Assembly (NCBI GenBank): GCA_030248215.1
Contig: JASANG010004061.1
Coordinates: 62,001 to 126,000 of the forward strand
Source of the DNA: Enoplolaimus lenunculus
Lineage: Eukaryota; Nematoda; Enoplea; Enoplida; Thoracostomopsidae
Length of the DNA: 64,000 nt
Reading direction: 5' to 3'
A model generated the notes under the pieces. That model was not told the DNA's origin. It made no database searches and saw only the letters and a list, made by a program, of their open reading frames with translations. The translations under genes and the position numbers were made by a program. Positions 52,594 through 64,000 of the stretch are shown one piece after another (the stretch's first letter is position 1; every line of letters starts with the position of its first letter).

Positions 52594-55500
52594 ATGATTG
52601 AGATGGACACTAGCAAGAGCTTCAAGCAAACATGTAAGTAAATATGTTGTGTATCAGGTTAGCATGGGAATTAGAACTGTGCAATTCACTTTGTAACGTA
52701 ATAGCTGTACCATGTTGGTTATACATGGTGAACGACCCCTTTGAGATGTTTTGCTAAAAATTAAGGCCCACGCCAGGAATCAAACCTAAGGGTTTCTGTG
52801 CTCGAGGTAAGCATGCTACGAATATACTCTGCGGTAAGTACAGCAATTTCGTAATATACTGGTATATGTGCACATAGGCCTTCCTTCAGTTAAAAAAATC
52901 GGAGAACATGGTTTTTGCAAAAATATTTTATATATCCGTTGTCAGATTGACCTAGGGATTCCAATACATGTATAATTTGGTGATATTCCTACAATTTTTA
53001 TTTCAATTTTTACCCAAAGTTCCCCCATATGAAAAAAGAATATGCTTACTCGGGAACGTGAAGGCCTCGACTTCTTCTGGGGTGTTGAATATTTACCCCG
53101 CACAATTAAGTAATTGAGAGGGGACAGTAGCTGTATTCTCCACAGCAAAAAGCCTAAAAATATTTTGATGTTAAAATATATATTGTCTTTCAGTAACAGG
53201 TAACTCGTTTATTATTGGTGATACGTCGCTTAAATTAGCACTAATGAAATAAAGTCGTTTAGCGGTTCAAATTATACATATTGTTAAACTTCGATTTTTC
53301 TTTTCTTTTCCACCCAAGAGTCCTCTTTATGAATATTCCAAAAACCGAGAAAAATTGCGTCTTAATATAGCCAAATTAAATTTGTTTAAATCCCGAGTTC
53401 GAACCGAGCACGAATAAATCAAATACGTATACATATCGTTATATTCAAGGTGCAACTGGAATTCCCGCCCATTAGAATTTCGATTCAAAACAAGTGCTAG
53501 TTCTGATTGCACGGGCAATCGAAATTTTGAAATTTTAAGTTTAAAATCATCGCGGATTTGTTCATGTGACATTATTGTTTTGTTAATGTAAAATGTTCGT
53601 ATATTATCACAAGGTTTGTACTTACGATCCCTGTATCAATTCGTTGTTTTGATTCCCATATACTCTAGTTCACCAGTACACCCTCGTGATATTAAATATA
53701 GTTTCTGTGGCTCCTGTGCATGCAGTTATGTATTAGTGCAAAATACGCCGCAACCATATTAAAAAGTTTGTCTACTAAGTAACACGATACTGAAAGAACA
53801 ACTGTTTGTTACGTTTTTAGATTGCCTTACGGCATTTCAGCTTCCAATCGAAGTACATTTTGCCGGAACCGGAATCATAATCGTAATTTATGTTTTTATA
53901 AACTTTTGTTGCAGTATGCCTACCCTGTCTGTGTTTTTCACAGTTTTAGTATAAAAATTGGTTTTATAGCTGACTGTATCAGCGATCTACTAACACTATA
54001 AAACATGATATTAAAATAATTTGCTCTGCTGGAGGCTCTTCAAGTAACAACTGAATATATATATACTTACTTACTAAGAAAGAACAGATTTACAAGCGAA
54101 TGAAACAAAAGGCGAAATCAAAGTTCAGTCACCTTAAAAACTCATAGCCAAAAAATCGGAATTCCGGCATCGGAATAGCAGCCAGTCGGGATCGGAATAC
54201 AAATTTTATCGGAATTTTGCTCGGAATCGGAATCCCGTTGGAACCCTGCAGCATTTTGTTCAGTTTATTTCTGTAATTTTAGATGAGTTCAATGCTACTG
54301 GCGAGGTCCATTGCGTGGATATTGGGCAACGGACGCATCAAGTGCTGGCGACTGGAAATAATGATCGAAAAGTGACACTATTCACGCTTCGTTCTTCAGA
54401 ACCAGCTATGGTATGAAATTTGTGCGAACCTCAGACGACTTAAGTTAACTTTTGGAATTTGTAATTTATTTCATACGTAAGCCGCCAATTAATGGATACT
54501 TATGTACTGAAAAAGTGTTTTTCAAATTTGCATAAATTTTTTTATTTGATTTTTGAAGACAGGGGCGAGCCGCCGACATGTTTTGTTCATAACTTAGTTT
54601 TAAAAACAAAATGAAAGAATTTAAAGTTCATACGCGAGTTACGAAAACATAACATCCCACCTCTTCCTGAAAATTTCATTGTTTTGTTCAAAAGAAAACG
54701 ATAGTTTTGTCGCTTTGGATGTAGGAATCCATTGAATTTTTATGCAGCGTATCACAGCAAGTATTGTTAAATTTAATATTTCAAATTTCCGATTCCGATT
54801 GATTGTGCAATCGTAATCTTAACTCGTTTCGAATCGGAATTCTAATCGGAATCGGAGTTTCGAATGTACCCCTACCCTGCTATGAGTACGTAGAATATTT
54901 TATGCAATGATACTTTCGCAACGCGTATTTATATATTTTTATTTTAGAGCTTAGCAGGGCTTCCGTCATCGGTGCAGTCGGTAAAATTTGGTATTAATGA
55001 AGAATCGGTTACTGCAGGATCATTAGCCGGCACAATTAAAGTTTGGGATCTCAAAGCTTTAAAAAGTACTTATATTGTCTTGTTCCTTATACCGTCAAAT
55101 TGCTTGCAAGAGTGCAAAAAATCTTGAACAAGCACGCACATATATGCCATTGGAGAGTTGAAGCCCCGTAAACACAGAAAGTCTAAAGTTGTCGGCAGAT
55201 GTATATAGGTATTTATTCCGTTTCCGTTGATGATCCACATCCATTATCCCACAAGTTTATATATACTCGAATTTGGTATATAGCCATACAGGGCTGTAGG
55301 TGTTTTGCTTCCGACTTGTTTTTATTTTACTTTTAGCTGTTTATACTTCGTAATTGCAGTAACTTCATGCCCATGCTGATATTTGTTTCAGTCCAAATCA
55401 CACTTTCCGGCCACAAAGGTCCTGTAACTTGCTTGGATCGTCTGGGACTGAATTATTTGGCTTCTGGTTCGATGGATAGCTCGGTTCGGGTAGGTGCTTT

Positions 55501-58500
55501 TCTCTGTAATGCGCTGACACACGCATCATCTTAGAATTTTTTTAACAAGTTAAACGCACAGTTTATTTTTAAAGTGTTGGCATTTTCAAGACTCTGATGC
55601 TTTAGCTTGTCTACAATGGATAGCCGTATAATTTTCGACGGAGCTTACATGTTTCTTCGTATTATTGTTAAGTAGATTGTTCTTTTAGGTGTGGGATTTT
55701 AGGAAGAAGGGAAACTCCTTTGTGTACAAGGTGAGCCGAATTTATATAAAATTATAAATTATCTTTGATGAAATTGATGTTCATTTTGAAAATTTTGGTT
55801 TCTGCAATACATTTTCGATAGGACTTTTTACATTGTTTCACTAATAGGGTTACAAGTAATCTAATTTCAGTACTAAATGGTATTAGGGTGCATGAAATCT
55901 CAATAAATGGTTTATAGGCTCCTAAAATTTATTAATGAATTGTTGCTTAAAAACTAATTTGCATATCGAATTAATTGGTTAAGGCTAAATTAGGACTTTT
56001 CAATTTATTTCACTGATTATTAGGTTACAAACAATTTAATTTCAGTACTAAAGGGTTTTGGGTGCGAGGAATGTGAATATATAGATATTACCTTCCAAAA
56101 GTGAATAACTATTTCACGTATTAACTTAACTGGAATGTAAGTTGGTCAAAATATGCGTTTGATCGATATGAAGTATGATAATCTTTAATTTACATCTTAG
56201 GGTCACTCAAAGATAGTAAATACCGTTCAGTTTAGTCCGGATGGCAAATGGCTTGTATCAAGCAGCAATGACCATACTGTAAAGGTATATGTCTGTTTAG
56301 CTTTGTTATTAAAATTTTGAACAGAAATTGCCACCTCTTTAGAACTGTTATGCCTACGAAATAAAATTATTTTGCAAGCACTGAAAACTATTTTGACAAG
56401 AGCTGCTTGTTTTTGTTAAGTGCAATATGGATACTGGTACATAATTGTCATTCAACGTAAAACTTTAGTTAGATTTATTCTTATACTAGGTTATAAATAC
56501 TGTTGAAATCTAAAAGATTAACTTTGAATAAAATTTTGTGAGGAGGACAGGTATGATTGGTAAATTATGTTTTGAGATGTTTTAGGTATGGGATTTAGTT
56601 GCTGGCCGAATGCTGCATGAATTTAATACGTTTAAATCGAGCGTCGGCTGCGCTATATTTCACCCCTTTGAATTGTTGTTGGCAACTGGTAGCAGTGACA
56701 AGTGAGTTTACTGCGTGTGCATAAGGCTCGCAATATTAGGAAATTGTGCGCATGTTATTTCCACAAATTTTTTAATAGGTTATGCTACGCAATAGACAAG
56801 ATTTTTCTCCGGCGTTCAACAGTAATCAGATCGGTTTCAAGTTCATTATACAAGCCTGAGTTTGCTATTTTACTGGAAGACGAACCGGAATTGATTTTTC
56901 TGCCGGAATAGGAAAAGGGGTCTAATTTTTGCAGGAATTCCGGTTGAACCGTGCTGCTTAGTTTTGTAAATTTCAGGGCAATCAATTTTTGGGATCTCGA
57001 GACGTTCTCTTGCATTGCGCAAAGCGAACCTGAGCCTTCAAGTCCAACGTGAGTTGCTGATTAGCAGATGCTTGTGTGTTTAGTCGCGAATGTTATATCA
57101 ATTAATGATAGAGTATACAGTATATACATTTCGTGTTAGTTGTGAAATTACGATGCACTACTGTATTGCTTCATTGTTTAGTAAATATAGTGGCAGGAGT
57201 TAAAGCTGTTGATTGACAGAGACTTTTTATGTGCGCGCAATTTCTTTGTGCTGTACTTTTTCAAGCTTTCTATTATGGTTCAAATTTCAGAGTTGATATC
57301 ATTTTGTTGTAGACAACTTTTATTCAACACTTACAACGAGTCAAATCAACTTTTGTATTCGTTATCACATGATTGTGTCAGTGTTCACGGTTGGGAGCCG
57401 TTAACGCTTCATGATGCTATTAGTCTTCCGTCAGATTGGAACAAATTTGTTGGTTTTTCTTTTATGGGAACACAGACAAATCCAGAGTTGGTAAGGCTGT
57501 TTTTAGAGTTTGGTGCGCACTGGATCGCTGTCCTGCGTTGTAAATTGTGGTTATTATAAAAAGTGAATGATCATTTTTTTACAGGATGCAACTGGATACT
57601 TTCTGTGTGGGAAAGAATTTGTTCTTGTACGTTTCGTTCCACGTGATTTTTGATAAGTTGCACACTCTTGCTGGAAAAGTCTGAATCGACTCTTGTTATT
57701 AATAATTAATAATATATTTTAGCACCTACTGTTGTTTAGGCGATAACTCATGCTGTTTTGGCCATTGATGGTATACAGATGCTATTATAATATGGCCGTG
57801 TATAAGAGTAGATCCACCTTATTGCAAAATTTTATGCACATGTTATAAATGTTTATATTCTTGGGTATAAGTGATTTTATAGTGCATTTATCTGACATTC
57901 GTGCAGTATTTGCTTTGACGTACAATACAGCGTTTCAGGTACTAACAGCCGTGGTCGATTCGAAGGTAGCCTTGTTTTCATTCGATCCTCAGGTAAGAAA
58001 CATGGAACTGAAATTTGTTCATAAAATCTGCCGCATTTTTAGCTACACTTTATTTAAATCTCCAGATATGCAGAATTCTATTAGCGTTTTAGAAACAGCT
58101 TACCTTTCTACACTCTGGATTTCGGAATATTGTAACCCTATCGTGCTGTAAACGTCAATACAAGCGTTATGTTGCCGTCTTTTCATCAATTTCATGTAGC
58201 TCAAGAATAAGAGCAACCTTTTACCATTTTGGGTCCAAGTATTATTTAGTCAGCTTAACTTTAAGCTCGAGGTCAAACGGAGTATATTAGTTTGTATGTC
58301 ACAGTGTAAGGCTTTTGAGACAGTAGATTCTTTTACATTCAAATATGGTTTTTATTCAATATTTATTTTCTAGCTGCCCTCAGAGTGCGTTTGACAATAT
58401 TGTAACTCTGATCTCACTGTTGTTATATTTTTATAGAAACACAGACCTTTTGTTCTGGACGAACATGATTTGCCCGAAAGTGAAGGTGTCGTCGAAGACC

Positions 58501-61500
58501 AAAGATTAGCTGGCAAACAAAAGCATCAGCCTCACGCTAGGCGTAGCTTTGTCAGTAACGACAGAAAATTTAGTGGAAGTTCTTTGTAAGGGTGGTTTTT
58601 AATAGAGATTTCTCAGATTTAAGCTATGTGTTTCTCTCATTATGGCTGCATGAGTTCACTTGCAAGCTCTCACATGATGAGCGTTGTACAAGTGTAGATT
58701 GGTTCACTTCGTAATATGTCATAGCAGATTTTTCCATTACGGCTTTTCCACTTCGCAAACCAAGTGTCGACTTATTGTTTGCAAAATAACTTCGTATTTT
58801 AGACAGTTAAAAGTGCAATCTACTGAAGAGCTATACGATGTGCCGATTGGTGGAAATAGTCCGAATTTAATTCTTTCTGACGTTGAACAATTCTCCTTTC
58901 AACATTCGCATGCAAACGCATTTATGCCTTCTCGAACAAGTTAGTTAGCTAAAGTTTTCGCCTAAGGTGTTATTGTGGAATGATTAATGTGACATGGGCT
59001 AATTTTTTTGGAAGTCAATTTTAGTATTTATCTTTCACGATGACTGTAAATCTTTTTGTATTGCACTGTTTAACGTGTTGCTGTTGCAAATATTGCAGTA
59101 TCTTTTGTTAGTGTTCTACGATTGAACGTTTATCGACTAGGCGTAAATTTTGTTAGTGTGATTGTAGTTCCTCGCTCACCTGATGCTACACGTAGCGATG
59201 AAGATGCACCGCTATCGTCGTTAATTCAACAAAATTCAACAAACAACACAACAATAGCAAATTTTGCAGCAACTCAAAATGCGCAAGCAAATGCCGCCGC
59301 GCCATCTTCAGTTCAATCGAAAACTGTGTCTCGCATATTCAATGACCGCCCACCGCCATACATAAAATCGCAATCGAAACATGCGGATGCAATAACAACA
59401 TCTGCAGCGCCTCTGGCGCAGACAAACATGGCTATCATAGAGCAGCGTCGAAGTAAATCTCCTAGGCAAACACTCAACCTAGATGCAGGGAACACAGATG
59501 AAATCACTCAACGAGTTGGTGAACCTGAAACTATGGTCCCATCGTTACCTTTAGCAGCCGCCTGCCAGTCTGAAGTACCTTTGGTTAACGCAGAAAACAT
59601 GATCAGCGATTCTAAAAGACCAAAGGATGGGCATCTTCCAACGGCTACAAGCATGCCGGCTACCCAGCATCCATGTATGGTTGGCGTCGTCTGTCCGCAA
59701 CCGCAGATGCTTTTGCCAGGATCTAGCGAACGGCAGCAGCAGCAGGAACCACAACAACATCATCAACAACAACAACAGCAGCAACAACAACACCTATCAC
59801 AACATCCTTATCCCCATGTTCAGGCTACAGCAATTTATTCTGCTAATGGGAGGATTTCTCCTTATGTGTCTCCTGGGCGTCCTCCGCCTTTGAGTAGCAC
59901 TAACACTAGTCCTTACGCAAAAAGTGTAGCTGCGGTTGTGCCCAGGCGAGCGGTGCGCTCCTCTGAAACTCAAACTTCGTCTGTTGGTCAACAAGTTCGA
60001 CGTGATACAATCGTTAACGATCATCTATCTTTGCAACCATATTCTACAGGTTTTAGTCTTCATCCTGCGCCGCCGCCGGATCATGGTATCTCACTTGATC
60101 GAGACCAGCCAGTAACTGCTAGAACTAGCCAGTCGCGTGGAAACTCGCAAATACCTCCTGATTTGTTTGTGATGCCGTTTGGACGTGCTAAATCACCAGA
60201 GCTAACTAGCGATTTTCATTCAGCTGGAGTACCAGGTGAGACGATGTCGTCGTTGTCTCCGTATGATGTTACCCCAGCACATACTGCTTTACCAATTCAT
60301 CAAATAGAGACGGCATCATCAACCGAAAATTGGTCAACCGATTTGGACAGCTCTGATTATGAATCGTTTCATTCAAATTTACAACTCAGTGGAATCGCAG
60401 GTGTTGCGTCTGGAACTTTTAGACCCTTTCACAATGCTAGCGATAGTACGATGTCTTGTCTCCGAGGGGTTGGAGAGAGACCGCCCGTAGCGCGACGAAA
60501 TGCCAGTGACACAGGATGCAGCTCAGCTCCAGTATTTGCCAGCAAAGACCAGCCGGCGCCGTCTCACGAACTTTTGGCTCAGATGTCAGCTACTAATGCC
60601 TGGATGGTAAGATTCAGTATTATTTTACAGGGTTGTTTTTGTCTACAAGGCTGTTTTGTGGCAAGCTACTTTTATTTTTGCGAAAATATTTTGTCTGAAA
60701 TACAATAATAATGTGCTATGTTGTTGTTGTTGTTTGGCTGGAATTCATTGCGTTGAGGCAATTGGTAGTGGTCAGAGATGGCCACTTGCTCGAAGAAATA
60801 TCACGTCCGTTTCCGGCTCTTCCCATAGTGCCGCAGGATCTTTTGTAGGAAGCAAATGACGAAACGGATCTCCATGTATGCAGTGGAAGAGCATATGATT
60901 CATGTCATCCGGGCTGTGACCGCACTTGCTGCAAGCGTCGCTTTCTGTAACATTGTTCGAAAATAGGTACTGGTTGAGCAACGGGCATTTGGAATCACAT
61001 CGTAGCTGGGCCAAGACCACTCGTTCCCTTCTTGATAGGTTGATTTCCTTGTCACTTGTAGGTGGAGGGCGGATCCCGGCCGCCTGGCTGTGGTGTACCA
61101 GTTTTTGGGTCCATTCCTTTTCGATCACCGTCCTTGTGATAAGTGTCTTCGCAGTTTTGAAATCAACTTGTGTGGCCGTTTGATCCATATCTGAGCCTTC
61201 GTTAGCTAATCTGTCAGCTTTTTCGTTACCAGATATGCGGCAATGGCTAGGGATCCATTGAATGTGGACGGAAATAAGATTTTTCGGTAATCACTGCTAT
61301 TATCAATGAAATACAGCTCGTTTTGTCATTTTAAACTGTTGGCGCAGTTTATTCATTGTGATAGCTTCATTCGATTCAGTGTGTATTATATATACATCTG
61401 AACTCAGATGTAAACTATTTTGTTATTACAAAGATCGCGATTATAGCAGCGGTGACTAAATTGAGTTTCTCAAAACAAATAGGCGGTTGTCGTAGTTATA

Positions 61501-61799
61501 AGGTAAGTGAATTTGAAATGGCGGCAAATTTTGTGCTGGAAACCGCGTTGCGCTGTGTAAAATATTTTTTGGAATACAGTTTGTGTGTTACCAAGTAGAA
61601 AATTCCTGAAACCCAAATATAAAAAAATCGCAAGGTGATAGAGGTGCTACGAATATGCCAAGGCGCAATGACCGCTTGCTATTGTAATTACTTTTTACCT
61701 TTGCATATATTTCAGACGAAATACGTAAAATGTTTAGAACAACGTGAATTTTTGAAAATCCAGGTCCGGCAGGTTGTCGAAGCCGGAGCTCGATATTTA
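52594..61799 (+). CDS. KATNB1: Katanin p80 subunit B1 (3' end outside window)
   Basis: KATNB1 is the non-catalytic katanin subunit: its WD40 propeller targets centrosomes and its con80 domain binds the p60 ATPase. Exons: 52594-52633 (probable first; ATG 52594 or 52603), 54283-54410, 54948-55065, 55392-55489, 55689-55730, 56201-56284, 56586-56701, 56977-57048, 57313-57490, 57939-57992, 58437-58585, 58803-58939, 59168-60606, 61716-about 61799. Six WD repeats end [55 protein letters not shown] and CVSVHGWEP, the last matching human VYGWEP. Exons 11-13 encode a Ser/Pro/Gln-rich linker of about 575 aa (human about 170), with a Gln run coded at 59736-59795. Exon 14 ([19 protein letters not shown]) aligns with the con80 start (VLTSRHKNLDTVRAVWTMG). 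The remaining con80 exons were not found before the window ends. Confidence 0.92.
52765..52832 (-). ncRNA. tRNA-like sequence, degenerate, in KATNB1 intron 1
   Basis: The minus strand carries a good B box (AGGTTTGATTCCTGG) preceded at tRNA spacing by CCGCAGAGTATATTCGTAGC. No stable acceptor stem is visible, so it is probably a tRNA-derived repeat. Confidence 0.4.
53446..54248. mobile_element. hAT-type CAGGGTGCAACC-like copies or fragments
   Basis: CAAGGTGCAACTGGAATTCC at 53446 resembles a left end and GGAATCCCGTTGGAACCCTG at 54229 a right end, with CCGGAACCGGAATC at about 53862-53875 between them. The flanking octamers do not match, so this is either two fragments or one old element. It lies in KATNB1 intron 1. 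Confidence 0.45.
54780..54885. mobile_element. hAT-like right-end fragment
   Basis: CCGATTCCGATTGATTG, ATCGGAATCGGAG and a final ACCCCTACCCTG, in KATNB1 intron 2. Confidence 0.4.
56878..56955. mobile_element. hAT-like right-end fragment
   Basis: GACGAACCGGAATTGAT to GGAATTCCGGTTGAACCGTG in KATNB1 intron 7, the right end of the CAGGGTGCAACCGG family without its left end. The open frame across it is not a gene. Confidence 0.55.
57550..57680. mobile_element. CCAAGAGTGG-family MITE, short decayed copy
   Basis: ATGATCATTTTTTTACAGG, ATGCAACTGGATACTTTCTG and AAGTTGCACACTCTTG parallel the arms at 9868-10196. It sits in KATNB1 intron 9. Confidence 0.5.
60770..61305 (-). mobile_element. LINE 3' fragment (RNase H plus C-terminal Cys/His motif)
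   Basis: Read on the minus strand, [20 protein letters not shown] then ANEG is the C-terminal part of an RNase H domain. After about 100 residues ([20 protein letters not shown]) follows [18 protein letters not shown], the Cys/His motif common at the end of such LINE polyproteins. The frame is open for about 178 codons and begins after a stop, so the reverse transcriptase and 5' part are gone. It lies antisense in KATNB1 intron 13. The single open frame suggests a fairly recent insertion. Clade (I, jockey or LOA-like) cannot be settled by eye. Confidence 0.88.
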
Positions 61800-62455
61800 G
61801 TGTATATATGCATGGTTTTGTTTAACGTCATATACGTTTTACACTGTGTGACAGATTTTAATGCTTGAGTTTTGAAATTTACTGTGTTTGAATCAACGAA
61901 ACTGTAATATTACAAATCAACTACAGGCTAAATGGGTAATTTTTTGACTGTTGCTAAACCGTTCGATAACATAAAGTTGCAAAATCAAATTTAATCACAT
62001 AGCTAATATAAGACACCCCGGAGCAGAGTATCCGGTTGACTCCTGGTGTCTAGTGGTGAGTGCAAAAACCTGTACCTGAGAAGAATGTCATTTTTATTTG
62101 CGAGAATGCATGCAAACGTGAAATTGGCAGTATCAGTCTCTGATATCGCTACTCATGTATGTTACGGTTCATTTGATATTGGCATACAAGATACAGTAGA
62201 CGCATAAACGAGCTGTTTGTTTTTGTTTGAATTTAGCTTTGTGAGAAAAATGCTAGTTTTATAGGTTGCTTATCGTACGTGACGTGCCTTTATATCTTTG
62301 CTATTAAATGTTGGTTTTAAGTTTGTGATCCTGGGCCCTCCCTGGTAACGCGACTCACAGCCAATTCCGCTCATTTTTGGTCTGTGTTCAGGTTGAAGCC
62401 TCCCACTTTTTTGGAGCCCACAAAGTCTTACCCTTAAGCTCTATTCACACGTACA
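61800..62455. other. KATNB1 intron sequence, nothing else recognised
   Basis: TCCTGGTGTCTAGTGGTGAG at 62040-62059 resembles the 5' end of a tRNA-Glu, but no B box or second half follows. No other feature is visible. Confidence 0.4.
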
Positions 62456-62772
62456 AGTTTTGCAGCAACAACTTGCACGAGCAAGCAAGTTTTGTCACAA
62501 AGCAGCTTTGAAGTTCTTGTTCTTGCAGTTGCAACTAATTCACTGGAATTCGTGCCATTAGATTTCGTTCGCACGTGTGAACGCAATGCTAAGTCGGTTC
62601 AGTTTCTTGCACTTGCATTTTGATTGGTCGATCGGAAATTGTGCTGCTGTGCGCTTTACGATGTCAACGAAATAGTTTGGACAGCAAGGAACATTTTAGT
62701 TTTGAATCCATGTGAGCATAAGCCTAGGGACAACCACAAATTTGCAAACCAGAAGCTTTAACTAGAGCTTTA
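62456..62772. mobile_element. TIR element (CTCTATTCACACG family), copy 2
   Basis: AAGCTCTATTCACACGTACA then TTTTGCAGCAACAACTTGCA matches the left arm of 19955-20242. The right end near CTAGAGCTTTAGC is approximate. Confidence 0.5.
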
Positions 62773-62982
62773 GCAAGTTCGGCGGGTTATCCGGTACGTT
62801 TAAACATAAATTCCTTCATTTCAATTTAGCGAAAATTTTATGTTAGCATGCTGAGTCCATAGTGCGTCCAACTGAGTTTTTTTGTATCCCATTGAGAAAT
62901 TGCGAGTCCAGAATCACTCGTGGTCTCAAAAACCTTGACCCCGGGACATCTCTATTAGGAACCGCAACCGCAAATATCCGGT

Positions 62983-63090
62983 TTCAAGTAGGTTTACCAG
63001 ATACCGAACCGAAATGCGGATGTGGATTTCTTGCTGGATATTAAACCGGAATTAGATGTTTGTTCGATCCCTAATATCGGTACATATACG
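62983..63090 (+). repeat. Single arm of the foldback element
   Basis: It repeats, in direct orientation, the right arm of the palindrome that follows: AGGTTTACCAGATACCGAAC, TTTCTTGCTGGATATTAAAC, GTTCGATCCCTAATATCGGT. Confidence 0.8.
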
Positions 63091-63318
63091 TGGCCAAGGT
63101 GCAATGTATATATATCGATATCAGGGATCGAACAAATATCCGATTCCGGTTTAATATCCAGCAAGAAATAAACATCCGCATATCGTTCCGGTTTCAGGTA
63201 GGTTTACCAGATCCCGAAACAAAATGCGGATGTTGATTTCTTGCTGGATATTAAACCGGAATCGGATATTTATTCGATCCCTGATATCGGTATACATACA
63301 TTGCACTTTGGCCACGGT
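63091..63318. mobile_element. Palindromic foldback element
   Basis: The left arm GGCCAAGGTGCAATGTATAT, CGATATCAGGGATCGAACAA, CCGGTTTAATATCCAGCAAG is repeated inverted on the right, ending ACATTGCACTTTGGCC. Arms are about 100 bp around a short centre near 63200. Confidence 0.82.
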
Positions 63319-63327
63319 GTATATATT

Positions 63328-63531
63328 TCAGTTAAGCTCATTGTTCTTCTTAAGCTTTGATTTCAGATTCTGTACTTGCATATCTACATATGCAGTGTTC
63401 AAAAATTTACTGTAATTAGTTGTTCCAACATCGATTGGCTTTGCAAGGTGTGTAGTTTGGTCAAGGCAGTCTTTGATGGTTTGTAACCCCACTGCGAGTA
63501 AACGTAGCAGGTTTAAGTTAGTCCGTCGCAA
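63328..63531 (-). other. Unassigned exon-like open frame, minus strand
   Basis: A 67-codon frame without an ATG start encodes NLLRLLAVGLQTIKDCLDQT and, further on, YSKFLNTAYVDMQVQNLKSK before a stop. It has protein-like composition. It weakly resembles the end of the katanin con80 domain (SLKLILQRFLPLITDML and KCRLCYKQLKSISGLVKSK), but lies on the strand opposite to KATNB1. It may be a terminal exon of another gene, an inverted fragment, or chance. Confidence 0.2.
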
Positions 63532-63576
63532 GTTTGCTCAAAGCGTCTTGTGTTATGGTTGTTGTTCTGTATCCCA

Positions 63577-63967
63577 GGGTGGCTCCGAATCCACAATTTG
63601 ACCGAATTCGAATCCAGCGCTAATTTGCCGAATCCGACACTGAATCCGAATCTTGCATGTTGCAAATTTTAGATATATGTATAATTTGTTTCACAACATC
63701 CAACGCAATGCCAGCCGCATAACATGTAAACGTTAATATATTTTGTACCCGACATCAGTTCTGAGATTTGCGACTTGAAACAAAAATATTGATTTACATA
63801 ATAAGTTATTCAAAATTTTTATTGCTTAAAAATGAAAAAAAAACATATTGCCGAACGTTGTTGAATTAGGCTTTTGGATTCGCCTTTATCGCGACCGAAT
63901 CCGATTCCGAATTCGAGCCACAAATTTTTTTGCCGAATCCGAATCCGAACCTTTGTTGCCACAATGC
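63577..63967. mobile_element. Possible hAT-like element rich in CCGAATCC
   Basis: CAGGGTGGCTCCGAATCC at the left and CCGAATCCGAATCCGAAC then TTGTTGCCACAATGCTG at the right could be diverged inverted ends. No flanking duplication was seen. Confidence 0.4.
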
Positions 63968-64000
63968 TGCACCCCACACTGCAAGTAAATGTCGCCGATT

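Noticed and set aside
57585-57640. Extra KATNB1 exon after TTTTTTTACAG
   Set aside because: Exons 9 and 10 join in phase without it, and the sequence belongs to the CCAAGAGTGG MITE family.
59313-60024. Minus-strand frames opposite KATNB1 exon 13
   Set aside because: They are shadows of the Gln- and Ser-rich coding exon; poly-Leu is the complement of the Gln run.
62040-62059. tRNA-Glu gene start
   Set aside because: Only the first 20 bases resemble it; no anticodon arm or B box follows.

Overview
This is a 64 kb AT-rich, intron-bearing animal nuclear segment. The recognisable proteins (STT3A, SURF2, katanin p80, an atonal-type bHLH) are chordate-like, coding exons are short, and inverted-repeat elements are very dense. 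This best fits an invertebrate deuterostome, probably an ascidian tunicate. That assignment is an inference from protein similarity recalled from memory.

Layout. 1-10.5 kb: gene-poor repeat land with a 1.6 kb tandem array (1908-3502) that grew from the right end of a hAT element. 10.5-11.9 kb: an atonal-type bHLH gene on the minus strand, with two decayed copies of its bHLH region just 3' of it. 12-37.6 kb: no supportable gene. It holds about ten families of short inverted-repeat elements, including one whose interior is a TTAGGC array and one built around tRNA-like cores. 37.7-44.6 kb, minus: a complete 16-exon STT3A gene, reconstructed to 701 codons. 44.6-49.1 kb: spacer with repeat copies and a T-free strand. 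49.1-50.8 kb, minus: SURF2. 52.6-61.8 kb, plus: KATNB1 (katanin p80), 14 exons visible, running off the window inside its C-terminal con80 domain. Its intron 13 holds an antisense LINE fragment. 62-64 kb: repeats including a palindromic foldback element.

Function. STT3A is the catalytic subunit of ER oligosaccharyltransferase, SURF2 a small nucleolar/ribosome-associated protein family, KATNB1 the targeting subunit of the microtubule-severing katanin, and the atonal gene a neural bHLH regulator. They form no pathway. SURF2 and KATNB1 are divergent, with starts about 1.8 kb apart; STT3A and SURF2 lie in tandem on the minus strand.

Exon boundaries were read by hand from GT/AG sites, reading phase and homology. 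No promoter, CRISPR array, rRNA or convincing intact tRNA gene was found, and no LTR or virus-like element was recognised.
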